Positions 42,628-50,779 of a DNA stretch of 64,000 nucleotides are shown piece after piece. Location: the NCBI GenBank assembly GCA_036845225.1, contig DAIUEJ010000004.1, forward strand, positions 1-64,000, read 5' to 3'. The notes beneath the pieces were generated by a model that saw only the letters and a list, made by a program, of their open reading frames with translations, was not told where the DNA came from and searched no databases. Both the position numbers and the translations under genes were made by a program. This stretch comes from FEN-680 sp036845225. GTDB taxonomy: Bacteria > Actinomycetota > Geothermincolia > Fen-727 > Anoxymicrobiaceae. Every line of letters starts with the position of its first letter. Position 1 is the stretch's first letter.

Positions 42628-43844
42628 TATGCAGAGTCCAGCTCCCGGATCATCCTGAGCGCGAGGTCGCGCGCCCGCTCGGTCACGCGGATGTCCATGT
42701 TCTCGGGGGTGTCCTGCGGGGTGTGGTAGTTCGGGACGAAGTTGTTTTCGTTGAACCCAAGTATCGATATTGCCTTGAAGCCCCGGACGAGGGGGACCAT
42801 GGCGTCGGTGCCGAGCCTCACATCGTAGGTCCCGATCTCGCCAAACTCGCCGGACTCCTTGAGCCCGCGCGCGATCGACACCAGCTCTTCGGCGTAAGGC
42901 CGCACCCTCACGAAACCCTCGCTCGTGCCGTAGCGCACCGTCCCGTACCCGATGGACTCCAGGTTGATGAAGTAAGTGTTCTCCTTGTCCAGCTCGTGGC
43001 CGTGCATCTTCATGTACTGGACAGCGCCCATCATTATCGCCTCCTCGCAGCCGAAGGCCGCGAATGTCAGCTCGCTGTTCTCGAGGGGCGCGGACAGCAC
43101 CTCCTCGCAGATGGACATGCACCCGGCGATGCCGGAGAGGTTGTCGCAGGCGCCGGGGACGTATTTCCCGATGCCGATGTCGAAGAAGCTCACTGCGGCG
43201 ACCAGCAGCCCGAGCGTGCAGATGCCCTGGATGATCCAGGTGACTATCCACATCGCAGTGCCGGTTCCCGCGATCGCTCGGACCACCGCCGCCACCACGA
43301 GCCCGACCATCGTCGCCAGGATGGGCATCATCACGTTGGGCGTCGAGTCGAACTTCTCTTTGTAGAATTTGGCTACCGCCTCGTCGAGGTCGGGGTTGAA
43401 CACCAGCTCGCCGACCTTGGCGGCATCGATGTGCGCGCTGACGATGATGCGCCGCGTCGCTTTCTCGTTCGGAATGACGCCGATGACGTTCTGCGACGGG
43501 TAGCGCGGGATGACGTTGCGGATGAGGTGGAACCTGGTGGTGAGGTCCCCCCAGAACGAAACGGTGATGAACGCAAGGACCGCGGCCATCAGCCACGGTA
43601 TCCAGGCGGGCCTGGTCCATATCGTAGCGACGCCCGCGAGAATGGCGAGCGCGGTGTGGGTGAAATAGACCCAGTAGTAGTGGGGGCTGACCCTGTAGGA
43701 ATCGACCGACGTCTCGAGCCCGATCTCCTTCATCCGTCTGGAGAGGTACTCCGCCGCCTCCCGCTCCCCGGGCTTGGTGGGCCCGCGCATGGGGATCGCC
43801 GCCATGGTCTCGATCTCTTTCATCATGTCTACGCGTCCGGGCAT
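42627..43844 (-). CDS. M28-family metallopeptidase with transmembrane segments, second copy
   Basis: 405 residues from ATG 43844 (SD GGAGAG); the frame is open to 43871. Motifs are IVSAHIDAAK (His, Asp), GACDNLSGIAG (Asp), FGCEEAIMMGA (Glu pair), INLESIGYG (acid) and NYHTPQDTPENM (His). Two hydrophobic segments occur at ~65-110, and two or three more (~195-250) are inserted between the first and second metal-ligand motifs. This is the same unusual design as the peptidase at 36729, though sequence identity is low. Copies of one palindromic repeat lie on both sides of the gene. Confidence 0.82.
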   Translation of the reverse strand: MPGRVDMMKEIETMAAIPMRGPTKPGEREAAEYLSRRMKEIGLETSVDSYRVSPHYYWVYFTHTALAILAGVATIWTRPAWIPWLMAAVLAFITVSFWGDLTTRFHLIRNVIPRYPSQNVIGVIPNEKATRRIIVSAHIDAAKVGELVFNPDLDEAVAKFYKEKFDSTPNVMMPILATMVGLVVAAVVRAIAGTGTAMWIVTWIIQGICTLGLLVAAVSFFDIGIGKYVPGACDNLSGIAGCMSICEEVLSAPLENSELTFAAFGCEEAIMMGAVQYMKMHGHELDKENTYFINLESIGYGTVRYGTSEGFVRVRPYAEELVSIARGLKESGEFGEIGTYDVRLGTDAMVPLVRGFKAISILGFNENNFVPNYHTPQDTPENMDIRVTERARDLALRMIRELDSA

Positions 43845-43877
43845 GCTCTCTCCATTCGCATCAGACCGCAAACTGCG

Positions 43878-43908
43878 GTGGACAAAAAGGTGGACGGTGC
43901 CTGACCCC
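43878..43908 (-). repeat. Palindromic repeat element, single copy (family 2)
   Basis: The reverse complement is identical over 31 bp to 42540-42570. It lies between the M28 start and the stop of the desaturase-like gene, which begins 3 bp further on. Confidence 0.8.
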
Positions 43909-43910
43909 TG

Positions 43911-45440
43911 CTACCAGTTCTTGTCGCGGACGATACAGGCCGATGCGTTTATACCAGAAATCATCACCAGGGGCACGCCGCCGCCGGGGTTGGTGCTGGC
44001 GCCGGTCAGGTAGAGGTCTGAGATGACGGGCGAGCGCCACGACGGCCGGAAGGGCCCCAGGTTGGGGAGGCTCATCTCGAGCCCGTATATGGCGCCTTCG
44101 GGCAGCAGCAGTTCGCGCTCGAAGTCGAGCGGCGTCCGCATGTCGGTGTCCTCGATGAGCCCGCGGACACCGGGCAGCATGGTCCTTTCGAGGTGCGTGA
44201 CCGCCTCCTCGAGGTAAGCTGGCTTCAGGTCGTCCCAGGTCCCGTACTTCAGATGATAGGGCCCTGCCGAGAGCAGGCCCAGGCTGAACTTCCCCTCGGG
44301 GGCGAGGCCCGGGTCGGTCATGCTGGGGCAGATCAAGCCGTGGGGGAGGTCTTCGATCTGCGGCATCAGCCCCATCCCGTAGAACTCGTCCCAGTAGGCG
44401 TTCAACTGCTCCGGCGGCGGCACCATCACGGTGAAGTGGCACCTTATCTGCTCGGGCTTCTTCGAGAGCCCGAAGTAGGACATGGGCGCGGGGATGGAGA
44501 GGGTGTACCCCTCGATGGCCCGCGCGAAAGCCCGGGGCAGGTTGTGGCGGCCGACCAGGTCCAGGTAGGTCGGGATCGCGCTCGCGTTCGACACCACGAC
44601 GCCGGCACGCACGACTTCTCCGTTCGCCAGCTCGACCCCGACCGCCCGGCCGTTCTCGACCACGATGCGGGTGACCAGGGTCTCCATCCGTATCTCGGCG
44701 CCGTTCTCGGTAGCGATCCTCGCCAGCGCCGCCGGCACCGCGCCCATGCCGCCGCGCGGGTACCAGTACCCCTCGTGGGAGAGGTAGCTCATGATAGCGA
44801 AGATCCCGCTGATGCGGTCGGCGGGGATGCCCGCGAAGAGGTTCTCAAAAGAGACGATGGTCAGCGACTTGGGGTGCTTCATGTAACGCCGGTTGACCGC
44901 GTCCTGGTTGGTGAAGATGACCTTGAGCAGCGCCGGCAGGGCGCGCAGCAGGTTCATGCTGGCGGCGGTGCGAGCCAGGTGTGACGGCGTACCGAAGCGC
45001 TCCAGCGGCGGGAACGGCCTCTCGACCAGGATCTTGGACGCGTCCCATATCGACTGCATGTCCCGGCAGAACGCGAGCCAGCCCTCCCGGTCACCCGGCG
45101 CGAACCCCTCTATGAGGTCAGCGCATTCGAGCGGGTCCATGGGAAGCAGGATGCTCGAGCCGTCCCGGAAGCGCATGTCGTATACGGGGTCCAGGAGCCG
45201 CAGGTCGAGGTAGTCCTCCAGCCTGAGCCCCATCATCTCGAAGAAGCGGTCGTAGAGCTCCTTGTAGAGGATGAAGATGGCCCCGACGTCGAACTTGTGG
45301 CCGTTCAGCTCGTAGGTCGCGCAGCACCCGCCCAGCCTGCTGCTCTGCTCCAGCACCAGCACGCTCTTGCCGCGCTTCGCCAGGAGGTCTGCGGTGGTGA
45401 GCCCACCGATGCCCGAGCCGATGACGACGACGTCGTACAT
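43911..45440 (-). CDS. Phytoene-desaturase/retinol-saturase-like FAD oxidoreductase
   Basis: 509 residues. The N-terminal FAD dinucleotide motif is YDVVVIGSGIGGLTTADLLAKRGKSVLVLEQ, followed by SRLGGCCATYELNGHKFDVGA. The C-terminal GASTNPGGGVPLVMISG is the second FAD/dimer motif of the CrtI family. The length fits CrtI, CrtNP and RetSat-type enzymes, which remove or add hydrogen at isoprenoid double bonds. It is the last gene of the eight-gene minus-strand run from 52651. No phytoene synthase is nearby, so a carotenoid substrate is not supported. Confidence 0.85.
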   Translation of the reverse strand: MYDVVVIGSGIGGLTTADLLAKRGKSVLVLEQSSRLGGCCATYELNGHKFDVGAIFILYKELYDRFFEMMGLRLEDYLDLRLLDPVYDMRFRDGSSILLPMDPLECADLIEGFAPGDREGWLAFCRDMQSIWDASKILVERPFPPLERFGTPSHLARTAASMNLLRALPALLKVIFTNQDAVNRRYMKHPKSLTIVSFENLFAGIPADRISGIFAIMSYLSHEGYWYPRGGMGAVPAALARIATENGAEIRMETLVTRIVVENGRAVGVELANGEVVRAGVVVSNASAIPTYLDLVGRHNLPRAFARAIEGYTLSIPAPMSYFGLSKKPEQIRCHFTVMVPPPEQLNAYWDEFYGMGLMPQIEDLPHGLICPSMTDPGLAPEGKFSLGLLSAGPYHLKYGTWDDLKPAYLEEAVTHLERTMLPGVRGLIEDTDMRTPLDFERELLLPEGAIYGLEMSLPNLGPFRPSWRSPVISDLYLTGASTNPGGGVPLVMISGINASACIVRDKNW

Positions 45441-45450
45441 GGGAGGCTTC

Positions 45451-46521
45451 CTAGCCCCCGGCGGCCACGCGCCAGCCGGGGATGTTGGGTGCGAACCTGT
45501 CCATTACGCGACCTTCCACGGCTGGGAGCATCGCGAGCCCGGCACGCAGCAGCGGCCGCTTCAGGAAGTGCGGCACCAGGTTCTGGATCTTCTTGAGGAC
45601 GTACTCGGGATAGAAGAGCATGGTCACCCGGCGGAAATCGTCGTAGGCCTCCGCCTTGTCCTCTATCGCCTTCGCGGCGATCCTGCCGGAGACGAGCGCG
45701 CCCAGCATGCCGAAGAACAGCAGCGGGTCTATCACGCCGGCGAGCGTGCCCGCCAGTATCTTGTTGCCGTGGAACAGCCTGGGGTTCCGCAGGGACCCCA
45801 CCGGGCAAGCCCCGCCGACGAGTTCGTTCCACTGGTTGAACTCGAGCCCCTCTCCCTCGGCGACCATCTGGGTGAACTTCTCCTTGCCCGCCTTCGAGAG
45901 GGGGACGTCGCGCTGGAACAGCAGCGCAAACGAGATCCCGTTGATCGTGCTGGTGAACGCGTAATCTTTTGAGTAGTCGTCCATGAACCACGCGACGGTG
46001 GTGCGGTCATGGTCCACGGTGCCTTTCGCGAACCACCCGAACAATTGCGAGTAGGGGATGTTCAACGCCTGGTAGTTCTCGATCTGCAGGCCCGTCGCGA
46101 TGATGGTATCCGGCGGCAGCATCGCGTAGTCGCCCTGGGTCAGGACCGGCTTTGAAAACTCTATCTTTGCGCCGGCCGCCTCGGCCTCTTTCGCAAGGAG
46201 CGTGTCGAGCGAGGTAGAGCGCGAGCCGCGTTCGACCATGTAGAGGGGGATGCGGCCGCGCATCGGAAGGTCGAACATCTTCCCGTAAGCCCAGATGTGC
46301 GACTGGTCGATGACCCTGACTCCCGGGGTGATATCGACCCCCGTATAGCGCTTGATCGCATCCAGGTCGAACGGGCTTCCGGCCGGGTCGGGCCTGAACT
46401 CCGGCATGCCGCCTATGCGGTTCTCTCGCTCCAGTATCCGGACATCGTGCCCTCCCTTTGCAAGGTTGACCGCCGCCACCAGCCCGGAGAGCCCCGCACC
46501 CACGATTGTCACTTCAGACAT
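45451..46521 (-). CDS. Short FAD-binding oxidoreductase, paralogue 1 of 3
   Basis: 356 residues from ATG 46521, which has GGAGGTG upstream; the frame extends to 46563. It starts SEVTIVGAGLSGLVAAVNLAKGGHDVRILERENRIGG, a FAD-binding Rossmann motif. Later blocks are shared with the genes at 46588 and 52898: VERGSRSTSLDTLL, LPPDTIIATGL, NPRLFHGNKILAGTLAG and FFGMLGALVSGRIAAKA. It lacks the length of CrtI enzymes. I do not recognise a named family beyond FAD/NAD(P)-binding. The stop is 10 bp before the desaturase-like gene, so the two are cotranscribed. Confidence 0.8.
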   Translation of the reverse strand: MSEVTIVGAGLSGLVAAVNLAKGGHDVRILERENRIGGMPEFRPDPAGSPFDLDAIKRYTGVDITPGVRVIDQSHIWAYGKMFDLPMRGRIPLYMVERGSRSTSLDTLLAKEAEAAGAKIEFSKPVLTQGDYAMLPPDTIIATGLQIENYQALNIPYSQLFGWFAKGTVDHDRTTVAWFMDDYSKDYAFTSTINGISFALLFQRDVPLSKAGKEKFTQMVAEGEGLEFNQWNELVGGACPVGSLRNPRLFHGNKILAGTLAGVIDPLLFFGMLGALVSGRIAAKAIEDKAEAYDDFRRVTMLFYPEYVLKKIQNLVPHFLKRPLLRAGLAMLPAVEGRVMDRFAPNIPGWRVAAGG

Positions 46522-46587
46522 CAGCACACCTCCATCGGCGCCTTGGTCTTGACTCGCATGCACATACCGGCAAGCGCCCCCCGCGCT

Positions 46588-47703
46588 TTACCTCGGCAGC
46601 TCCTGGTATCCGGGGAGCGCCTTGAAGAAGTTGTTCATCGCGAAGCCCAGCTTGTCCACGTGTGTCTGGCTGAACTGAAGCTGCGGCCCCATGATCCTCT
46701 TCTTGATGGCGACGGGCGTCCCGTCGAACACCTTGCGCAGGAAGAGGTTGCGGTTGTAAAACCTGGTGTACTTCTTGAACAGGGCGTACGCTTCGGCCTT
46801 GTCCTTGTGGGCGATGGCGGCGATCTTGCCCGTCACCAGCGAGCCGTGGACCCCGAACAGGGCGAACGGGTCCATCCCGCCCGCCAGGGTGCCCGCCAGG
46901 ATCTTGTCTCCTTCGAACAGGCGAGGGGTATCGTAGCAGGCGGTGGGCACCAGCCCCTCGTGATATACCCAGGACGAGCAGTGCATCCCTTCCTTGCCTT
47001 CGAGCTGGGTATCCCTGAACCGCTCGAACTCGCTCTCTTTGACGGGCTCTCTCGCGAAGTACAGGCAGAAGACGACACCGTTGCTCGCCCCGTAGTAAGC
47101 GTAGTCGAGGATGTAGTCGTCCATCCAGACGCCGCAGGTCGGGAAGTCGTCCGTCTTGCCCCGTCCCATATAACCGAAGACTTTCTGGTACGGGATGTTG
47201 AAGGACTCGAAAGCGCCGGCAGGGTAGAGCCCGGTCGCGATGATGGTGTCGGGCGGCAGTTGGGCGAAGTCGTGCTGGGAAGCGAAGTTCTTTCCGAACT
47301 CGAACTTCACGCCCGCCTCGAGGCAGAGGTCCTCCAGTTGCTTGTCGAGCGCGCTGTTCCTGGGCCCGCGCTCAACGCAGTGAAGGTTGACCTCCTTCAC
47401 CTTCATCTCGACCTTCTGGCCGAATGCGTAGAAGTTCCATGACTCGCACGGGACGATCTGTGGCGCCCCGAGCTCGACCCCGATGAACTTGCCGACGGGG
47501 CCCACGTCGAACGGGGTCACGTCCACCGCGGGGCGCACGTTGGGCATGCCCCCGACCTGGTCGTATTTCTCGAGGACCAGGACTTCTTTGCCGTCACGGG
47601 CGAGGTTGAGCGCCGCGGTCATTCCGGCCAGCCCGGCCCCGACCACGATGACTTCGCTGGACCCTTCTTCCATGTTCGGACCCCCTGGAGTCTTGTCGGT
47701 CAC
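46588..47703 (-). CDS. Short FAD-binding oxidoreductase, paralogue 2 of 3
   Basis: 371 residues, with an alternative internal ATG at codon 11. The FAD motif is VIVVGAGLAGMTAALNLARDGKEVLVLEKYDQVGG. Shared family blocks are VERGPRNSALDKQL, LPPDTIIATGL, TPRLFEGDKILAGTLAGGMDPFALFGVHGSLVTGKIAA. It is more divergent from paralogues 1 and 3 than they are from each other, for instance in the middle region with extra Cys residues (TCGVWMDDY, MHCSSWVYHE). It probably uses FAD. The reaction is unknown. Confidence 0.8.
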   Translation of the reverse strand: MTDKTPGGPNMEEGSSEVIVVGAGLAGMTAALNLARDGKEVLVLEKYDQVGGMPNVRPAVDVTPFDVGPVGKFIGVELGAPQIVPCESWNFYAFGQKVEMKVKEVNLHCVERGPRNSALDKQLEDLCLEAGVKFEFGKNFASQHDFAQLPPDTIIATGLYPAGAFESFNIPYQKVFGYMGRGKTDDFPTCGVWMDDYILDYAYYGASNGVVFCLYFAREPVKESEFERFRDTQLEGKEGMHCSSWVYHEGLVPTACYDTPRLFEGDKILAGTLAGGMDPFALFGVHGSLVTGKIAAIAHKDKAEAYALFKKYTRFYNRNLFLRKVFDGTPVAIKKRIMGPQLQFSQTHVDKLGFAMNNFFKALPGYQELPR

Positions 47704-47713
47704 GCAATGTGTG

Positions 47714-47893
47714 CTAGGTGAGAAGGCGCAGCGGCATCTCCCTCGCCTCGGCGAGCTGTTTGGAGAGGTGCGACTTGGAGCCTTCGTCGAGGTTTAAAGC
47801 GTAAGCGAAAGCCGCAAGCGCAAGAGCGGCGCCGAGAACGAGGAGGGATGAGCCTCCCGCGTGGCGCGTGGCGAACTTGAGAAGTCTGATCAT
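47714..47893 (-). CDS. Small membrane protein
   Basis: 59 residues from ATG 47893, with GAGGGG just upstream. One hydrophobic segment (SSLLVLGAALALAAFAYAL) follows a short basic N-terminus, and a polar C-terminal tail (DEGSKSHLSKQLAEAREMP) follows. It ends 10 bp before the downstream FAD gene, within the flavoenzyme operon. It could anchor one of the soluble flavoproteins or Fe-S proteins to the membrane. No family is recognised, and a chance ORF is not excluded. Confidence 0.5.
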   Translation of the reverse strand: MIRLLKFATRHAGGSSLLVLGAALALAAFAYALNLDEGSKSHLSKQLAEAREMPLRLLT

Positions 47894-47934
47894 GCCCCTC
47901 ACCCCGGCCTTCTCCCCCAGGGGGAGAGGAAGGA
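47894..47934. repeat. Intergenic palindrome of the CCCTCACCCC...GGGGGAGAGG type (family 3)
   Basis: CCCCTCACCCCGGCC is followed by TCTCCCCCAGGGGGAGA, a hairpin. The same kind of short palindrome is scattered in many bacterial genomes. It sits between the FAD-oxidase gene and the small membrane protein, and supplies the SD-like sequence of the latter. Confidence 0.5.
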
Positions 47935-47938
47935 CAGC

Positions 47939-49558
47939 CTATAAGAACACTTTCTTCATGCAGCCGGTGTCGTACTCCCAGCGGCGGTTGGATATGTTGT
48001 TGGGGTCGAGCGCCATCTTCATCTTGGTCAACGCGTCCATGAACTGGACCATGTTGGGCTGCGCCGCCTGCATGGCGAGGTCCATCATCGGGACGACGCC
48101 CTTGATGAGCGCCCCTCCGCCCGCCGCGATGATCATTCCCTGGCTCATAGCCGTCGCAGTGGCACGCCCGTAACCCATCAGGATGCGCAGCAGGTCGTCC
48201 TTGTCCGCCTGGTTGGTATACATGTCGTATTCCATGTAGGCGCTTCGCCCCATGTGGTACGGCTGCAGGTAAGTCGAGGCGTCATCCGGAGGCAGCGCGT
48301 CGTCGGTGGTCCCGACCTGGTTGGTGCAGGCGGTGCGCATGGTCTTCTCGATGCCGACCATGTTGTCCAGCTTGTCGATGAGGGCGCCGATCATGAACGA
48401 GCCCCGCACCCTCTGCACGCGCACGGTCACGTTGAAGAACTTGACCCACTTGTCCATGTCGATGAAGTCGTAGTCCTCGGTCATGTCGAGGAGCGCTTCC
48501 TTGGGCAGGAAGTCGAACATCGGGAACTTCTCCTCGATCATTCGCTGGGTGAGGTCCGCCTTGAGGTCCGCCTCCTCCTCTGTCTCCCCGCCGAAGATGG
48601 TGACCATGTTGTGGCGGGGCATGAGCTCCGCGACCTTGCTCGCCTCTTTGTTGTTGTCCCCCATGAAGATGCCGTAGAACGAGTTCATCAGGTGGGCGAG
48701 CTCGAGCGAGAGGTTGTCCTGGGCGACTTCGTAGAGGGCTTCGGCGAACAGATCGAGCCTGTCTTCCTCCAAGGCCGGGAATATCTGCTGGTGGAACGGC
48801 GCCTCGGGGTAGAGGCGCACCGTCATCTTCGTGACTATCCCGTAGGTGCCGAACGCGTACCGGAAGAGGCACGAAATGTCGGGCCCCGGCCCCGCGACAG
48901 CGCCCTTTGCCGCGCCGTACGACATCGCCCCGGTCTTGAGTATCTCACCGGTCGGGAGGACCGCCTCGACATCGAGTATGTTGTCCATGCCGAAGCCGTA
49001 CTTGGACGACATCGTGTTGATGTTGCAGAAGAGGTGGTTGCTGATCACGCCGGCGGTGGCTGAGGTGGACGGGTTCAACACCCGGCAGCCGACCTGCTGC
49101 GCCGCCGCCTGGAAGAACAGGTAATTGACGCCCGGCTGGATGGTAGCCCACATGTTCTCGCCGTCGATCTCGAGTATCTGCTCCATCCTGCGCAGGTCGC
49201 ATATGATGCCCCCGTAGGGAGGCAGCGCCAGGCCCGCGGTGGTGAGGCCGGTCCCGAAAGGCATCACGTCGATGAGATGCTCGTTCGCGATGCGGTAGAC
49301 AGCCTGCACGTCCTCGGTGCTCGCGGGCAGGCACACGATGTGCGGATAAGACGCTGGCGTAAAGCTCTGGTCGCGCGCGTAGCCGCAGAGCACTGACGGC
49401 GCGTCGCTCGCCCACTCCTCACCGAGCGCCTCCTTGAGCGCGTCCAGCGCCTTGCCGAGGTTCTCGACGCGGTTGTGGTCGGGGTCTTTCTCCATGACCA
49501 GCGGCCTGTGGACGACGCGCCTGGCACGTAGTTCCTCTCTTATCCTACTTTTAGCCAT
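47939..49558 (-). CDS. FAD-linked oxidase (GlcD/VAO-type)
   Basis: 539 residues. The PCMH-type FAD domain spans ~60-250: VMPFGTGLTTAGLALPPYGGIICDLRRMEQIL matches the flavin pyrophosphate loop, and ILDVEAVLPTGEILKTGAM is also typical. The C-terminal domain ends with DPNNISN, where GlcD proteins usually have DP.g..NPGK. It has no Fe-S motifs of its own. The next upstream gene encodes an HdrD/GlcF-like protein (gap 15 bp), as in split GlcD-GlcF dehydrogenases. It likely oxidises or reduces an organic acid or lipid-linked substrate. Confidence 0.85.
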   Translation of the reverse strand: MAKSRIREELRARRVVHRPLVMEKDPDHNRVENLGKALDALKEALGEEWASDAPSVLCGYARDQSFTPASYPHIVCLPASTEDVQAVYRIANEHLIDVMPFGTGLTTAGLALPPYGGIICDLRRMEQILEIDGENMWATIQPGVNYLFFQAAAQQVGCRVLNPSTSATAGVISNHLFCNINTMSSKYGFGMDNILDVEAVLPTGEILKTGAMSYGAAKGAVAGPGPDISCLFRYAFGTYGIVTKMTVRLYPEAPFHQQIFPALEEDRLDLFAEALYEVAQDNLSLELAHLMNSFYGIFMGDNNKEASKVAELMPRHNMVTIFGGETEEEADLKADLTQRMIEEKFPMFDFLPKEALLDMTEDYDFIDMDKWVKFFNVTVRVQRVRGSFMIGALIDKLDNMVGIEKTMRTACTNQVGTTDDALPPDDASTYLQPYHMGRSAYMEYDMYTNQADKDDLLRILMGYGRATATAMSQGMIIAAGGGALIKGVVPMMDLAMQAAQPNMVQFMDALTKMKMALDPNNISNRRWEYDTGCMKKVFL

Positions 49559-49573
49559 GTTAAGTCCTACCTC

Positions 49574-50776
49574 CTAAAGCGCCTTGTCGAGTATCTCGGC
49601 CAGGTCGTAGACTTTCAGTTTCGATTTGGTCTCCTTGATGCCGTCCTCGAACAGCCGGACGCATATCGGGCACGCGGTCACTATCGCTTCCGCGCCGACG
49701 TGCTCGGCCTCGAACAGCCTCTCCTTGGTGACCCACAGCGCGAACTCGGGCTCCCAGAAGAACACCGAGCCGCCGCCGCCGCAGCAGAGCGCGTTCTTGC
49801 GGGCGCGCTCGAACTCGAGGAGCTCGAGGCCCGGTATCGCCTCCAGTACCGCTCGCGGCTCGTCGAAGATCCCCTCGCGCCTACCCAGCCTGCACGGGTC
49901 GTGATAGACGGCCTTGACCTTGACCTCTTTTGAAGGCTTGAGCGCGCCGTCCTTGATGAGCTGAGCGGCCACTTCCGCGAAGCTCTTCACCTCGAGGTCG
50001 GCCGCCTTGGTGTATTCGTCTTTGATGGCGGCGTAGGCGTGGCAGTCGGCGGTCACGATCTTCGTCACGCCGGCCTGCTCGAAGAGCGAGATGTTGGCGT
50101 CGGCGAAGTTCTCGAAGAAATCGCGGTCGCCGATGAGAAGCGCCGCGCTGCCGCTCGAGACCTCAGCGCTGCCCAGGGTGCCGAAGTCGACGCCTGCGGC
50201 CTGCAACACTTTCGCGACCGCCTTTATCCTCGGGGTGAGCGACGTGAAGCTCGAATAGTCGTCGCCGACGAAGAGGAGCCACTCGACCTTCTCTTCCAGG
50301 GCGTTCTTGATATCCATGCCCTTTTCCCAGGCGACGCGCTTGCCTGCCGGGACGCCGTACGGGTTGTCAGTCTTCTCGAGGTTGGAGAGCATCTCCGAGA
50401 AATAGTCCAGGGGCGCCCACTCGTCGGCCACCGCCTGCTCGCGGAGCAACTGGAGCACCCACAGTGGGTGCAGTTGCTTTACGGGATAGCAGCGGTCGTC
50501 GCAGGAGCCGCACAGCATGCAGGTGTACACCGCGTGCTGCATCATCTCGTCGGGCTCGATCTCGACCAGGTCGAGGCACCGCGCCATCTCGAGCTTGCCG
50601 GGCGCGTAGTAGGCCTCGTAGCGGAAGCGCGTGCCCGAGGGGCAGTTCCTCCAGAAACGCGGGTCGTCGCATTGCTGCGCCATGACGCCCTGGCAGAGCT
50701 TGCACTTGCCGCACAGCGAGAAGTCTTCCCGGAGCTCAGCAAGGGTTTCGCGCGGGGCCGTGATTCTGCGCTTCAT
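49574..50776 (-). CDS. Fe-S oxidoreductase (HdrD/GlcF-like, CCG domains)
   Basis: 400 residues. Two N-terminal cluster sites (FSLCGKCKLCQG...; CMLCGSCDDRCYP) are followed by a central domain and a C-terminal CCG domain (HDPCRLGRREGIF ... NALCCGGGG ... VTACPICVRLFEDG), which binds a noncubane cluster in HdrB/HdrD proteins. The central CCG-like half is degenerate: IVTADCHAYAAIKDEY lacks the usual CPxC and the preceding Cys. The gene lies between two FAD-oxidase genes with gaps of 3 and 15 bp, so it should be the electron-transfer subunit for one or both. Confidence 0.88.
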   Translation of the reverse strand: MKRRITAPRETLAELREDFSLCGKCKLCQGVMAQQCDDPRFWRNCPSGTRFRYEAYYAPGKLEMARCLDLVEIEPDEMMQHAVYTCMLCGSCDDRCYPVKQLHPLWVLQLLREQAVADEWAPLDYFSEMLSNLEKTDNPYGVPAGKRVAWEKGMDIKNALEEKVEWLLFVGDDYSSFTSLTPRIKAVAKVLQAAGVDFGTLGSAEVSSGSAALLIGDRDFFENFADANISLFEQAGVTKIVTADCHAYAAIKDEYTKAADLEVKSFAEVAAQLIKDGALKPSKEVKVKAVYHDPCRLGRREGIFDEPRAVLEAIPGLELLEFERARKNALCCGGGGSVFFWEPEFALWVTKERLFEAEHVGAEAIVTACPICVRLFEDGIKETKSKLKVYDLAEILDKAL

Positions 50777-50779
50777 CGT

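Noticed and set aside
37883..45440. Carotenoid biosynthesis cluster
   Set aside because: CrtI-like proteins are present, but no phytoene synthase, cyclase or GGPP synthase is visible in the window.
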